From contig DATLQK010000073.1 in assembly GCA_035535195.1 (NCBI GenBank), positions 1 to 49,366 of the forward strand: 49,366 nt of DNA. The letters are read 5' to 3'. The stretch's first letter is position 1, and every line of letters starts with the position of its first letter. The position numbers were made by a program, and so were the translations under genes. This document shows positions 15,032-24,084 of this stretch, piece by piece. Source of the DNA: JACDAN01 sp035535195. Lineage in GTDB: Bacteria > Actinomycetota > Thermoleophilia > Gaiellales > Gaiellaceae. The notes beneath the pieces were generated by a model. It was given only the letters and a program-made list of their open reading frames with translations. It was not told the origin of the DNA and ran no database searches.

Positions 15032-15953
15032 TCACGTCCCCGTCCTCGCCGACGAGGTTCGCAACCTCCTCGAGGTTCAGCCGGGCCACACCGTGATCGA
15101 CGCGACCTTCGGCGCAGGCGGACACGCCGCACAGCTCGCGGCGGAGCTGCGCGGGCAGGGAAAGTTCGTCGCGATCGACCGCGACCCCGGCGTGCGCCCG
15201 TACTTCGAGTCGTTTCAACGCGAAGCGGGCGTGCCGACGCGGTTCCTGCGCGGCGACTACGCCGACGTGATCGAGCGGATGGCGGACAACGGGCTTCGTG
15301 CCGACGCGATCCTGCTCGACCTCGGTGTGTCGAGCATGCAGCTCGACCGGCCCGAGCGCGGCTTCTCGTACGCAGCAGACGCGCCGCTCGACATGCGCAT
15401 GGATCCTTCAGCCGAGCATTCGGCCCGCGACCTCGTCAACACGGCGAGCGAGCGCGAGCTGACCGACATCTTCCGCGGCTACGGCGAGGAGCGCTACGCG
15501 AGGCAGATCGCGCGCGCCATCGTCCGACGCCGGAAGGAGTCGCCGTTCGAGCGAACCGGCGACCTCGTCGAGACGATCAAGGCGGCGATTCCGGCGCCGG
15601 CACGGTTCGGCGACGGACATCCTGCCCGGCGGGTCTTCCAGGCGCTCCGCATCGCGGTGAACGACGAGCTGCACTCGCTGGAACGGGCACTCCCCGCGGC
15701 GCTCGAGGTGCTGCGGCCCGGCGGTCGGCTCGCCGTGATCAGCTTCCACTCCCTCGAGGACCGGATCGTCAAGCGGTTCCTCCGCCGGGAGGAGCACGGC
15801 TGCACCTGCCCGCCCGACTTCCCCGTCTGCGTGTGCGGGCAGGAGCCCGCGCTCCGCGCGCTCAACCGCCGGCCGGTCCGTCCCGGCGCCGAGGAGGTCG
15901 CCGCGAACCCGCGCGCCGGCTCGGCCCGCCTCCGGGTGGCCCAGAAGACCTGA
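14997..15953 (+). CDS. rsmH: 16S rRNA (cytosine1402-N4)-methyltransferase RsmH
   Basis: A 318-residue Rossmann-fold methyltransferase that modifies C1402 of 16S rRNA in the decoding centre. It shows HVPVLADEV, the SAM motif IDATFGAGGHA, VAIDRDP, LLDLGVSSMQLDRPERGFSY, DMRMD, FQALRIAVNDEL and ISFHSLEDRIVKRFL, all diagnostic. The C-terminal part has the usual Cys cluster CTCPPDFPVCVCG. The ATG at 14997 lies inside the mraZ 3' end, 35 nt before its stop; the first nine residues before DHVPVL are not conserved, and a start slightly downstream cannot be excluded. Its stop overlaps the ftsL ATG (TGATG). Confidence 0.95.
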   Translation: MLPSVLQPNATDHVPVLADEVRNLLEVQPGHTVIDATFGAGGHAAQLAAELRGQGKFVAIDRDPGVRPYFESFQREAGVPTRFLRGDYADVIERMADNGLRADAILLDLGVSSMQLDRPERGFSYAADAPLDMRMDPSAEHSARDLVNTASERELTDIFRGYGEERYARQIARAIVRRRKESPFERTGDLVETIKAAIPAPARFGDGHPARRVFQALRIAVNDELHSLERALPAALEVLRPGGRLAVISFHSLEDRIVKRFLRREEHGCTCPPDFPVCVCGQEPALRALNRRPVRPGAEEVAANPRAGSARLRVAQKT

Positions 15954-16306
15954 TGGCAACCGCCGTCGCCAGAGCGCCGCGCGCCAGGCCGAAGGCCCAG
16001 AGCCGCCCGCGCCCGCGGAAGCAGGCTGCGGCACAGCGGCGGGTCGCAGGCGGCGCCGTGTGGATCGTGCTGATGGGTGTCCTCCTCGCCGGGGTCGTCG
16101 CCCTGAACGTTGCCGTCCTGCGCCTGAACCTTCAGTCCGACCAGCTCGCCCAGGAGCGCTCGGAGCTCCGCGCCGAAAGCGCGGACCTGGCCTCGAAGCT
16201 CGCGTCGAGGGCCGCCTCGGCGCGGACGTCGAGCCTCGCCCGTCGGCAGCTCGGGCTCCAGCCCGCCGATCCCGCGACGACGACGTACCTCCAACTGGGT
16301 CGCTGA
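15953..16306 (+). CDS. ftsL: FtsL-like cell division protein
   Basis: A 117-residue bitopic membrane protein: about 30 basic, Arg/Pro-rich cytoplasmic residues, one membrane helix (VWIVLMGVLLAGVVALNVAVL) and an extracytoplasmic coiled coil (LRLNLQSDQLAQERSELRAE, then SADLASKLASRAAS) ending near LGLQPADP. Position between rsmH and ftsI, size and topology fit FtsL, which pairs with DivIC/FtsB and FtsQ to activate FtsWI. Sequence conservation in this family is low, so assignment rests largely on context. The gene is fused back-to-back with ftsI (no spacer). Confidence 0.85.
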   Translation: MATAVARAPRARPKAQSRPRPRKQAAAQRRVAGGAVWIVLMGVLLAGVVALNVAVLRLNLQSDQLAQERSELRAESADLASKLASRAASARTSSLARRQLGLQPADPATTTYLQLGR

Positions 16307-17980
16307 ATGAGGGGATCGGCGCGCCTTCCGAACCGGCGCATCCGGTTTCTTCTCGTGTTCTTCGTCCTCGCCTTCATGGCGACGCTCGGGCGCGCCGTCT
16401 GGCTCCAGGCGGTGCAGGCCCGGCCGCTCGACCGAATGGCGCAGGGCCAGCACCACGCCACGGTCGAGGTGCCGGCCGCCCGCGGCTCGATCCTCGACCG
16501 GAACGGCGTCGAGCTCGCAATCGGCAAGCAGGCGATCACGGTCTACGCAAACCCGAAGCACGTCGCCGACCCGCGCGCGACGGCGATCGCCGCGGGGCGC
16601 GCCCTCCACGTCGATCCCGACAAGCTGTACGGATCACTCGCGGACCGCAGCAAGGGCTTCGTCTACCTCGTCCGCAAGGCCGAGCCGAGCCGCGCAGCCG
16701 CGCTTAAGAAGCTCGACCTGACAGGGATCGGGTTCTACCCGGAGGAGCGGCGCGTGTACCCGCAGGGGTCGGTGGCGGCGGCCGTGCTCGGGTACGCCGG
16801 GATCGACAACCATGGCCTCTCGGGCCTCGAGCTCGCGCGCGACAAGACCCTCGCCGGCCGGAACGGACGCCAGTCGATCATCCGCGACCCGGAGGGACGG
16901 ACGATGAACGTGATCTCGTCCGTGCCGGCACAGGAGGGGCAGAACGTCCGGCTCACGATCGACAACACCCTGCAGGCGAACGCCGAGTCGGTGCTGCAGC
17001 GCACCGTACGCGCCTGGGGCGCGAAGGCCGCCAGCGCGGTCGTGCTCGACCCGCGGACCGGGCAGGTGCTCGCGATGGCCGCTCAGCCCGGGTTCGACGC
17101 GAACCGGTTCCCGCAGACGAGCGACGACGCCAAGCGCAACCGCGCGGTCACCGACAACTATGAGCCCGGCTCGACCCTCAAGGTCGTCACGGTCGCCGGA
17201 GCGCTCTCGGAGGGGCTCGTCACGCCCTCGACGGAGTTCACCCTGGCGCCCTCGATCCATGTCGCCGACCGGATCATCCACGAGGCCCACCGCGAGGGCA
17301 CCGAGCGGATGACGGTCGCGGAGATCCTCTCGCGGTCGTCCAACGTCGGGACGATCACGCTGGCCGAGCTGCTCGGGCGGCAGCGGCTGGAGCGCTGGGT
17401 CGCCCGCTTCGGCTTCGGCAAGAAGACGGGGATCGACTTCCCCGGCGAGACCGCCGGGATCCTGCCCTTCTACTGGTCGGGCTCGACGATCGGCACGCTG
17501 CCGATCGGCCACGGGATCGCCGTGACCCCGATCCAGATGGCCTCCGCTTACGGCGCGATCGCGAACCGCGGCGTCTGGCTTCGGCCCCGGCTCGTCGCCG
17601 ACCGGTCGCTCGGGACCGGACCGCACCGTCGCCGGGTGATGTCGCCGCACGTCGCCGACCAGCTGATGTCGATGCTGCGGGACGTCGTGATCGAGGGAAC
17701 CGGGATCGAGGCCGAGATCGACGGTTACCAGGTCGCCGGCAAGACCGGGACCGCCGCCAAGCCCGACCCGAGCGGCGGCTACTCGAAGGAGCGCTACGTC
17801 GCCTCGTTCGTCGGCGTCGTCCCGGCGAGCGCACCGCGACTGGTCGTGCTCGTGACGGTGGACGAGCCGCACGGCGCGATCTGGGGCGGAGTCGTCGCGG
17901 CCCCGGCGTTCCAGGAGATCGCGCGGTTCGCGCTGCAGTACCTGGAGATCCCGCCGGACGCCACACCCTCCGGCCGCTAA
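16307..17980 (+). CDS. ftsI: Septal peptidoglycan transpeptidase FtsI (PBP3)
   Basis: A 557-residue class B penicillin-binding protein. One N-terminal membrane anchor (IRFLLVFFVLAFMATLGRAV) precedes the pedestal domain with VPAARGSILDRNG. The transpeptidase domain has all three active-site motifs: STLK with Ser289 and Lys292, S344-S345-N346, and K479-T480-G481. It cross-links septal peptidoglycan with FtsW. The start follows the ftsL stop directly. No PASTA domains are present at the C-terminus, which ends at about residue 557 after ALQYLEIPP. Confidence 0.95.
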   Translation: MRGSARLPNRRIRFLLVFFVLAFMATLGRAVWLQAVQARPLDRMAQGQHHATVEVPAARGSILDRNGVELAIGKQAITVYANPKHVADPRATAIAAGRALHVDPDKLYGSLADRSKGFVYLVRKAEPSRAAALKKLDLTGIGFYPEERRVYPQGSVAAAVLGYAGIDNHGLSGLELARDKTLAGRNGRQSIIRDPEGRTMNVISSVPAQEGQNVRLTIDNTLQANAESVLQRTVRAWGAKAASAVVLDPRTGQVLAMAAQPGFDANRFPQTSDDAKRNRAVTDNYEPGSTLKVVTVAGALSEGLVTPSTEFTLAPSIHVADRIIHEAHREGTERMTVAEILSRSSNVGTITLAELLGRQRLERWVARFGFGKKTGIDFPGETAGILPFYWSGSTIGTLPIGHGIAVTPIQMASAYGAIANRGVWLRPRLVADRSLGTGPHRRRVMSPHVADQLMSMLRDVVIEGTGIEAEIDGYQVAGKTGTAAKPDPSGGYSKERYVASFVGVVPASAPRLVVLVTVDEPHGAIWGGVVAAPAFQEIARFALQYLEIPPDATPSGR

Positions 17981-17992
17981 CGTCCCCTGCCG

Positions 17993-19396
17993 ATGGATCT
18001 CGAGCGGCTGGTCACCGCGCTCGGGCCCCAGGAGGTCCGCGGAGGCGCCCCTCTCGACGTCACCGACCTCGCGTACGACACGCGCTCGGTCACGCCAGGG
18101 GCCCTGTTTTTCTGCGTGCCGGGGGAGCGGGCGGACGGGCACGACTTCGCGGCCGACGCCGTCGCGAGCGGCGCTGCCGCGCTGGTCGTGGAGCGCCCGC
18201 TCGACCTCGCCGTGCCGCAGCTGGTCGTGTCCTCGGCGCGGGCGGCGATGGCGGTCGCGGCCGACGAGTTCTTCGGCCGCCCGACGGCAGACCTGGTGCT
18301 GGCCGGCGTCACGGGGACGAACGGCAAGACGACGACGTCGTTCTTGATCTATTCGATCTTCCAGGCGGCGGGGATGCGGCCCGGCCTCGTCGGCACGATC
18401 GAGTCCCGCGTCGGCGGGGAGGTCCGGCCGGCGGTGCGAACCACACCAGAAGCGATCGACCTTCAGCGGAGCTTCAGGGAGATGCTCGACGCAGGCGATC
18501 GGAGCGCCGTCACCGAGGCCACCTCGCACGGCTCGGCGCTCGGCCGGCTCGAGCGGGTGCGCTTCAAGGCGCTCGCATTCACGAATCTGACCCAGGACCA
18601 CCTCGACTTCCACGGGACGATGGAGCGCTACTACGAGGCGAAGCGACGACTCTTCACCGAGCACGAGCCGTTGCCGGCGGCCGCGATCAACGTCGACGAC
18701 GAGTGGGGCAGGAAGCTCGGAGAGGAGCTCCGCCGCCTCGACCGCGCGCCGCTGCTGACCTACGGGCGCTCGGAGGACGCCGACCTGCGCAAGCACTCGT
18801 TCCAGACCGGCCTCGTCGGCCGGTTCAACACCGAGAACATCCTCGCCGCGTGGGCCGTGGCGCGCCTCGTCGGAGTTCCCGACGCCGCCGTCGCAGAGGG
18901 CGTGGAGCGGCTAGGCGGCGTGCCGGGGCGATTCGAGAGCGTCGACGAAGGACAGCCATTCCAAGTCATCGTCGACTACTCGCATACACCGGACTCGCTC
19001 GAGAACGTCCTGCGGGCGGCACGGGAGCTCACACAGCGGCGGGTGATCTGCGTCTTCGGCTGCGGGGGCGATCGGGATCGCGGCAAGCGCCCGATCATGG
19101 GCCGAATCGCGTCCGAGCTCGCCGACGTCGCGATTGTCACCTCCGACAACCCGCGGAGCGAGGAGCCGCAGGCGATCATCGACGAGATCCTCGTCGGCAT
19201 CGCGGGGGCCGTCGAGGTCGAGCCCGACCGGCGCGCGGCAATCGAGCAGGCGGTCGCGACGGCCGAGGCCGGCGACGTTGTCGTGATCGCCGGCAAGGGG
19301 CACGAGCAGGGGCAGGAGTTCGCCGACCGGAAGATCCCGTTCGACGACCGCGAAGTCGCGCGCGAGGCGCTCCGGCAGGTGTGGACGCCCGCGTGA
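17993..19396 (+). CDS. murE: UDP-MurNAc-tripeptide synthetase MurE, meso-DAP type
   Basis: MurE adds the third residue to UDP-MurNAc-L-Ala-D-Glu. The P-loop TGTNGKTT is at residues 107-114 and the DNPR motif of meso-diaminopimelate-adding enzymes at 385-388, so meso-DAP is the likely substrate. The carbamylated-lysine region YYEAKRRLF and the ALGRLE block are present; the usual SSHGLAL reads TSHGSAL. The 467-residue protein lacks some 30-40 residues before GRFNTEN compared with Escherichia coli MurE as I recall it. A TAACGT box (17978-17983) 9 nt upstream of the ATG may be an internal promoter. The stop overlaps murF by GTGA. Confidence 0.94.
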   Translation: MDLERLVTALGPQEVRGGAPLDVTDLAYDTRSVTPGALFFCVPGERADGHDFAADAVASGAAALVVERPLDLAVPQLVVSSARAAMAVAADEFFGRPTADLVLAGVTGTNGKTTTSFLIYSIFQAAGMRPGLVGTIESRVGGEVRPAVRTTPEAIDLQRSFREMLDAGDRSAVTEATSHGSALGRLERVRFKALAFTNLTQDHLDFHGTMERYYEAKRRLFTEHEPLPAAAINVDDEWGRKLGEELRRLDRAPLLTYGRSEDADLRKHSFQTGLVGRFNTENILAAWAVARLVGVPDAAVAEGVERLGGVPGRFESVDEGQPFQVIVDYSHTPDSLENVLRAARELTQRRVICVFGCGGDRDRGKRPIMGRIASELADVAIVTSDNPRSEEPQAIIDEILVGIAGAVEVEPDRRAAIEQAVATAEAGDVVVIAGKGHEQGQEFADRKIPFDDREVAREALRQVWTPA

Positions 19397-20631
19397 TCCC
19401 GGTGCCCCTCGACGAGGTGCGCCCGCTCGGTCGGGTGGAGGGCGACGCCGCCGCGGTGACAGGCGTGAAGATCGACTCGCGGCGCGTCGAGCCGGGCGAT
19501 CTGTTCGTCGCCGTGCGGGGCGGCGTGAACCATCTCGATGACGCGCGGGAGAGAGGCGCCGCGGCGACGCTCGTGCCCGATGACGACTTCGTCGCGCTCG
19601 CTGTTCTCGGCCGCGCGGTGCGGGACCGCAGCTCAGCCGAGGTCGTCGGCATCACGGGCTCGACCGGCAAGACCTCGACGAAGGACATCCTCGCCGCCCT
19701 CGTCCGCCCTCACCGGAGGACCGTTGCCGCCGAGGCCAGCTTCAACGCCGAGCTCGGGGTGCCGTTGACGCTCGCGCGCCTGGAGCCGGACACGGAGCTG
19801 CTGATCGCCGAGCTGGCGATGCGTGGCTTCGGCCAGATCGCCGCACTCTGCAAGATCGCGCGGCCGACGTTGGGCGTGATCACGACGATCGGCCCGGTGC
19901 ACCTCGAGTTCGTCGAATCGGTGGAGGGCGTCGCGCGGGCGAAGGCGGAGCTGCTCGACGAGCTTCCCGCCGGCGCGAAGGCCGTCGTCCCCGCGGCGTC
20001 GACGGAGCTCGCGCCGCACCTCCGGGCCGACCTCGAGGTGATTCGCGTCGGGGACGACGCCCGTTTGCTGTCGTTCGACGACGGACGCGTGGCGCTCGAC
20101 CTCGGCGGCTCCCGGGTCGCCATCGAGACCCCGTTCCGCGCGGCGCACCAGGCGGAGAACACGCTCACCGCCGCGGCCGCGTACTGGGCGCTCGGCCTCC
20201 CGCTCGACCGGATCGGCGAGGGCGCCGCGAACATCGAGCTCTCGCGCCTCCGCGGCGAGGAGCTGCCGCTCGAGGGAGGTGGGGTCCTGATCAACGACTG
20301 CTGGAACGCCAATCCCGCCTCGATGGCCGCCGCGCTGCGCGACCTCTCGGCGAGGAACGGCGGCCGCCGAATCGCCGTCCTCGGCGGCATGGCCGAGCTG
20401 GGCCCCGACGGCCCGCGCTACCACCGTGAGATCGCCACGTTGACGGGCGACCTCGACGCGGTCGTCGGCGTCGGCGAGCTTGCCCGCGAGTACGGCCCCA
20501 CCCACTGGGTCCCGGACGCCAAGGCGGCCGCGACGCTTCTCCGCGAGCTACTCGAGCCTGGCGACGTGGTGCTCGTCAAGGGCTCGCGTTCCGTAGGCCT
20601 CGAGGCCGTCGCAGCGAACTTGAACCTCTAA
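19393..20631 (+). CDS. murF: UDP-MurNAc-tripeptide--D-Ala-D-Ala ligase MurF
   Basis: A 412-residue Mur ligase that adds D-Ala-D-Ala to complete the pentapeptide precursor. Motifs: DSRRVEPGDLFVAV near the N-terminus, P-loop ITGSTGKTSTKDIL, EASFNAELGVPLTL (the FNN-type substrate loop), ELAMRGFGQI, the H-x-x-x-N block RAAHQAENTLTAAAA and the C-terminal INDCWNANPASMAAAL and VLGGMAELG. I place the start at GTG 19393, which overlaps the murE stop (GTGA) and gives a normal MurF N-terminus; a GTG at 19381 is also in frame. The murF stop overlaps the mraY ATG (TAATG). Confidence 0.94.
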   Translation: MIPVPLDEVRPLGRVEGDAAAVTGVKIDSRRVEPGDLFVAVRGGVNHLDDARERGAAATLVPDDDFVALAVLGRAVRDRSSAEVVGITGSTGKTSTKDILAALVRPHRRTVAAEASFNAELGVPLTLARLEPDTELLIAELAMRGFGQIAALCKIARPTLGVITTIGPVHLEFVESVEGVARAKAELLDELPAGAKAVVPAASTELAPHLRADLEVIRVGDDARLLSFDDGRVALDLGGSRVAIETPFRAAHQAENTLTAAAAYWALGLPLDRIGEGAANIELSRLRGEELPLEGGGVLINDCWNANPASMAAALRDLSARNGGRRIAVLGGMAELGPDGPRYHREIATLTGDLDAVVGVGELAREYGPTHWVPDAKAAATLLRELLEPGDVVLVKGSRSVGLEAVAANLNL

Positions 20632-21659
20632 TGGAACGAGTCCTCGCGGCGGGCCTTCTCGCCATGCTCATCTCGATCTTCGCCGGCCCGAAGTTCATCG
20701 AGTTCCTGCGCCGCAACGAGTTCGGCCAGATGATCCGGGAGGAGGGGCCGGCCGGCCACGCCGTCAAGCAGGGGACGCCGACGGCGGGCGGGATCCTGAT
20801 CGTCTTCTCGATGACTCTGCCGTTCCTCGCGCTGAGCCACTACACGACCCAGGGGCTCACCGTGTTCGCGGTGACGATCGCCTGCGCCGCGATCGGCTTT
20901 GCCGACGACTACATCAAGGTCCATCACCGGCGGTCGCTCGGCCTCTCGGGGCGTTGGAAGCTGCTCCTGCTGGCCGGAATCACAGTCGGCGTGGGCTTCG
21001 CCGTCAACGACCTGAACTACGACACGTCCGTCTACGTGCCCGTCTTCGACTGGCGAATCCCGCTGACCTTCGGCTTCTTCCTCTTCCTGTTCCTGATCAT
21101 CGCCGGCTCGGCCAACGGCGCGAATCTCACCGACGGAATCGACGGCCTGGCGATCGGCGTCGGGATCATCGCGCTGCTCACCTTCACGGCCATGAACGTG
21201 TTCACGTATATCCGGTCGAGCCAGGTCGCGACGGAGCAGGATCTGGCGGCGCTCGACCAGGCGATCCTCGGCGCATCGCTGATCGGCGGGGCGATCGGAT
21301 TCCTCTGGTACAACGCCTTCCCCGCCGAGGTCTTCTTGGGCGACACCGGCTCGATGGCGATCGGCGGAGCGCTCGGCGGCTTCGCGATCATGAGCCAGAG
21401 CGAGCTGCTGCTCCTCCTCGTCGGGGGGATCTTCGTGATCGAGGCGCTGTCGGTGATCCTCCAGGTGCTGTCGTTCCGCTACCGGGGGCGCCGGATCTTC
21501 CTGATGGCGCCGATCCACCACCATTTCGAGATGAAGGCCTGGTCCGAAACGAAGATCATGGTGCGGTTCTGGATCGTCGCGGCCATCTTCTGCGCCGCCG
21601 GCTTCGCGCTCTACTACCAGTACCTCCGCGGCTTCCGGCCCGACCTCTTCGCCTCGTGA
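20631..21659 (+). CDS. mraY: Phospho-MurNAc-pentapeptide-transferase MraY
   Basis: A 342-residue polytopic enzyme that transfers phospho-MurNAc-pentapeptide to undecaprenyl phosphate, forming lipid I at the inner membrane face. Visible motifs: GTPTAGGILI, GFADDYIKVHHRRSLGL with the catalytic acidic residues, NLTDGIDGLAIG, FLGDTGSMAIGGALG and the histidine loop MAPIHHHFE. About ten hydrophobic segments span the protein. It ends on a TGA overlapping the GTG of murD (21656-21659). Confidence 0.96.
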   Translation: MERVLAAGLLAMLISIFAGPKFIEFLRRNEFGQMIREEGPAGHAVKQGTPTAGGILIVFSMTLPFLALSHYTTQGLTVFAVTIACAAIGFADDYIKVHHRRSLGLSGRWKLLLLAGITVGVGFAVNDLNYDTSVYVPVFDWRIPLTFGFFLFLFLIIAGSANGANLTDGIDGLAIGVGIIALLTFTAMNVFTYIRSSQVATEQDLAALDQAILGASLIGGAIGFLWYNAFPAEVFLGDTGSMAIGGALGGFAIMSQSELLLLLVGGIFVIEALSVILQVLSFRYRGRRIFLMAPIHHHFEMKAWSETKIMVRFWIVAAIFCAAGFALYYQYLRGFRPDLFAS

Positions 21660-22867
21660 ACGCGGTCGTCCTTGGCCTCGCCCGGTCGGGGCAGGCGGCG
21701 GCGCTGGCGCTCGCCCGCCGAGGGGATCGCGTCGTCGCCGTCGACCGGTCCGAGGAGGTCGAGACGGGCAGGCTCGAGGCCGCGGGTGTCGAAGTCCACC
21801 CCGGATCCGAGGAGGCCTCACTGCTGCAGGGAATCGACGTCCTGGTCAAGAGCCCGGGGGTGCCGTCCGATGCACCCCTCGTCACCGCTGCGCGGGCGCG
21901 TGGGGTCCCCGTCTGGAGCGAGGTCGAGCTCGGCGCGCGGCTGCTGCCGAACCCCATCCTCGGCGTCACCGGCACAAACGGGAAGACGACGACCTCCGAG
22001 CTCCTCGGCGCCATGCTCGGGGCACCCGTCGCCGGCAACGTCGGCCGCGCGCTAACCGAGCTCGTGGGCGAAGTCGACGACGACGACTGGATCGTCTGCG
22101 AGCTCTCGAGCTTTCAGCTCGAGGACATCCACGAGTTCCACCCGCGGATCGCCGTCCTCCTCAACCTCGAGCCCGACCACCTCGACCGTCACGGCACCTT
22201 CGAGGCCTACCGCGACGCGAAGCTGCGGATCTTCGAGAACCAGGGGGCGGACGACGTCGCCGTAGTGCCGGCGGGATTCCCGAAGGTGGGCGAGGCCGGG
22301 CGCATGGAGTTCGCCGGCACGGACGAGCTTCCGACCGAGCCGCGCATCCCCGGGGCGCACAACCGCGAGAACGCCGCGGCTGCGACGGCTGCGGCGCGGG
22401 CGGCCGGCGTTCCCGACGAGCAGATCGCGGAGGCGCTCCGGACCTTCCCCGGCGTCCCGCACCGCCTCGAGGAGATCGCCGAGATCCGCGGCGTCCGGTT
22501 CGTGAACGACTCGAAGGCGACGAACGCCGCGGCCGCCCGCCGCGCGATCGCCTCGTACGAGGCCCCGTTGCACGTGATCCTCGGTGGCCTCGGGAAGAAC
22601 GAGCGCTACGACGAGCTGGCGGCCGACCTGCGCGCCCGCGCCGCCCGCGCGTACCTGATCGGCGCGTCGGCTGACGAGCTCGCGTCCGCGCTGGACGTGC
22701 CGTACGATCGGAGCGGGGACCTCGCAGCCGCCGTCCGCGCAGCGGCCGCCGCCGCACAGCCCGGCGACGTCGTGCTCCTCTCGCCCGCGGCGGCGAGCTA
22801 CGACCAGTTCGAGAACTACGAGTCGCGGGGCGACGAGTTCCGGCGGCTCGTCGAGGAGCTCCGGTGA
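21656..22867 (+). CDS. murD: UDP-MurNAc-L-alanine--D-glutamate ligase MurD
   Basis: A 403-residue Mur ligase adding D-glutamate. The N-terminal Rossmann part begins AVVLGLARSGQAAALAL and includes VKSPGVP; the P-loop is GVTGTNGKTTTSELL; then ELSSFQLEDI, NLEPDHLDRHGTFEAY, the PGAHNRENAAAA block, FVNDSKATN and LSPAAASYDQFENYESRGDEF. It starts at the GTG overlapping mraY and ends in a GTGA overlapping ftsW. The segment before PGAHNREN is shorter than in typical MurD, parallel to MurC and MurE in this cluster. Confidence 0.95.
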   Translation: MNAVVLGLARSGQAAALALARRGDRVVAVDRSEEVETGRLEAAGVEVHPGSEEASLLQGIDVLVKSPGVPSDAPLVTAARARGVPVWSEVELGARLLPNPILGVTGTNGKTTTSELLGAMLGAPVAGNVGRALTELVGEVDDDDWIVCELSSFQLEDIHEFHPRIAVLLNLEPDHLDRHGTFEAYRDAKLRIFENQGADDVAVVPAGFPKVGEAGRMEFAGTDELPTEPRIPGAHNRENAAAATAAARAAGVPDEQIAEALRTFPGVPHRLEEIAEIRGVRFVNDSKATNAAAARRAIASYEAPLHVILGGLGKNERYDELAADLRARAARAYLIGASADELASALDVPYDRSGDLAAAVRAAAAAAQPGDVVLLSPAAASYDQFENYESRGDEFRRLVEELR

Positions 22868-24084
22868 GGAAGGGGCAGTTCGAGCAGCAGCTGCTCCTGT
22901 TGGTGACGCTCGCGCTCGTCGCCTTCGGGCTCGTGATGGTCTACAGCGCGACCTCGGCTTCGGCCGCGCTGGCGAACGGCGACTCGTCCTTCTACCTGCG
23001 CAAGCAGGGCCTCTACGCCGTCGCAGGTGTCGTGCTCCTGCTCGTCGCGCGGCGGCTGAACTACCGGACGCTCCGCCGCCTCGCGCCGATGCTGGTGCTG
23101 ACGAGCATCGGCCTCCTCCTCGCCGTGCTCGTGATCGGCACGACCGTGAACGGCGCCAAGCGCTGGATCACGGTCGGGCCCGCGGTCTTCCAGCCCTCCG
23201 AGTTCGCGAAGCTCGCTCTGCTCGTCTTCGCGTGCGCCTACCTCGCCCGCCGCCCGGCGCCGCAGACGCTCAGCGAGCTGATCAAGCCGCTCGGGATCCT
23301 GACCGGGGTCGTCTGTGCGCTGCTCCTCGCCGAGCCCGACCTCGGCACCGCGATCACGATCACCGTCATGCTCGGCGGCGTACTCGTCGTGTCTGGCGCG
23401 CCGGGGCGCCTGCTCGCCTCGGCCGGAGGGATCGCCGTCTTCCTCGTCCTCGCCGCGGCGTGGTTCGAGCCCTATCGCCGCGCACGGCTGCTCAGCTTCC
23501 TCAACCCCTGGAGCGACGCCCAGGGTGCTGGATACCAGACCGTCCAGGCGATGATCGGCCTGGGCTCCGGCGGGATCTTCGGCGAGGGGCTCGGCCAGAG
23601 CGTCCTCAAGGCGAACTACCTGCCCGAGGCGCACACGGACATGATCTTCGCGATCATCGGCGAGGAGCTCGGGCTCGTCGGCGCCACGGCGCTGATCGCC
23701 GCCTATGCCGCCTTCTCGTACGCCGGTTTCCGCGTCGCGCTGACCTGCAAGGACCCCTTCGGGAAGCGGCTGGCAGCGGGGATCACGACGCTCGTCTGCG
23801 GCCAGGCCCTGATCAACATCGCGGCGGTGATGGGAGCCGCGCCGCTGACCGGAATCACGCTCCCCTTCGTCTCGTACGGCGGGTCGAGCCTCGTCGTCGG
23901 GCTCGCAGCGGTCGGGATCCTCCTTAACATCGCCGGCGACGATGGGCGAGCAACGTCAAGGTCCGACGTGTCTGATCGCAACCGGCGGAACCGCCGGCCA
24001 CGTGCTCCCGGCGCTCGCGGTGGCGGAAGCGCTTCGCGAACGCGGCGCCGCCGTGACGTTCGCAGGGTCTCCCGGGCGATTTGA
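22864..24084 (+). CDS. ftsW: Septal peptidoglycan glycosyltransferase FtsW
   Basis: A SEDS-family lipid II polymerase with about ten membrane helices. Signatures: FGLVMVYSAT, NGAKRWI, QPSEFAKLALL, EPDLGTAITIT, the extracellular loop PEAHTDMIFAIIGEELG with the catalytic region, and PFVSYGGSSLVVGLAAVGILLN. The recognisable family sequence ends near NIAGDDG (residue about 361). After that, 45 Arg-rich residues are read over the first 143 nt of murG in another frame, so the natural stop appears to have been lost or the tail is a true extension. The start is GTG 22864, overlapping the murD stop. Confidence 0.93.
   Translation: MRKGQFEQQLLLLVTLALVAFGLVMVYSATSASAALANGDSSFYLRKQGLYAVAGVVLLLVARRLNYRTLRRLAPMLVLTSIGLLLAVLVIGTTVNGAKRWITVGPAVFQPSEFAKLALLVFACAYLARRPAPQTLSELIKPLGILTGVVCALLLAEPDLGTAITITVMLGGVLVVSGAPGRLLASAGGIAVFLVLAAAWFEPYRRARLLSFLNPWSDAQGAGYQTVQAMIGLGSGGIFGEGLGQSVLKANYLPEAHTDMIFAIIGEELGLVGATALIAAYAAFSYAGFRVALTCKDPFGKRLAAGITTLVCGQALINIAAVMGAAPLTGITLPFVSYGGSSLVVGLAAVGILLNIAGDDGRATSRSDVSDRNRRNRRPRAPGARGGGSASRTRRRRDVRRVSRAI

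Noticed and set aside
16634..18796. A 720-codon open frame on the minus strand opposite ftsI and murE
   Set aside because: It is a shadow of highly conserved genes on the plus strand, is very rich in Arg, Asp and Gly, and shows no family motif. Several similar long antisense frames (for example opposite 6318-7982 and 8707-10446) were rejected on the same grounds.
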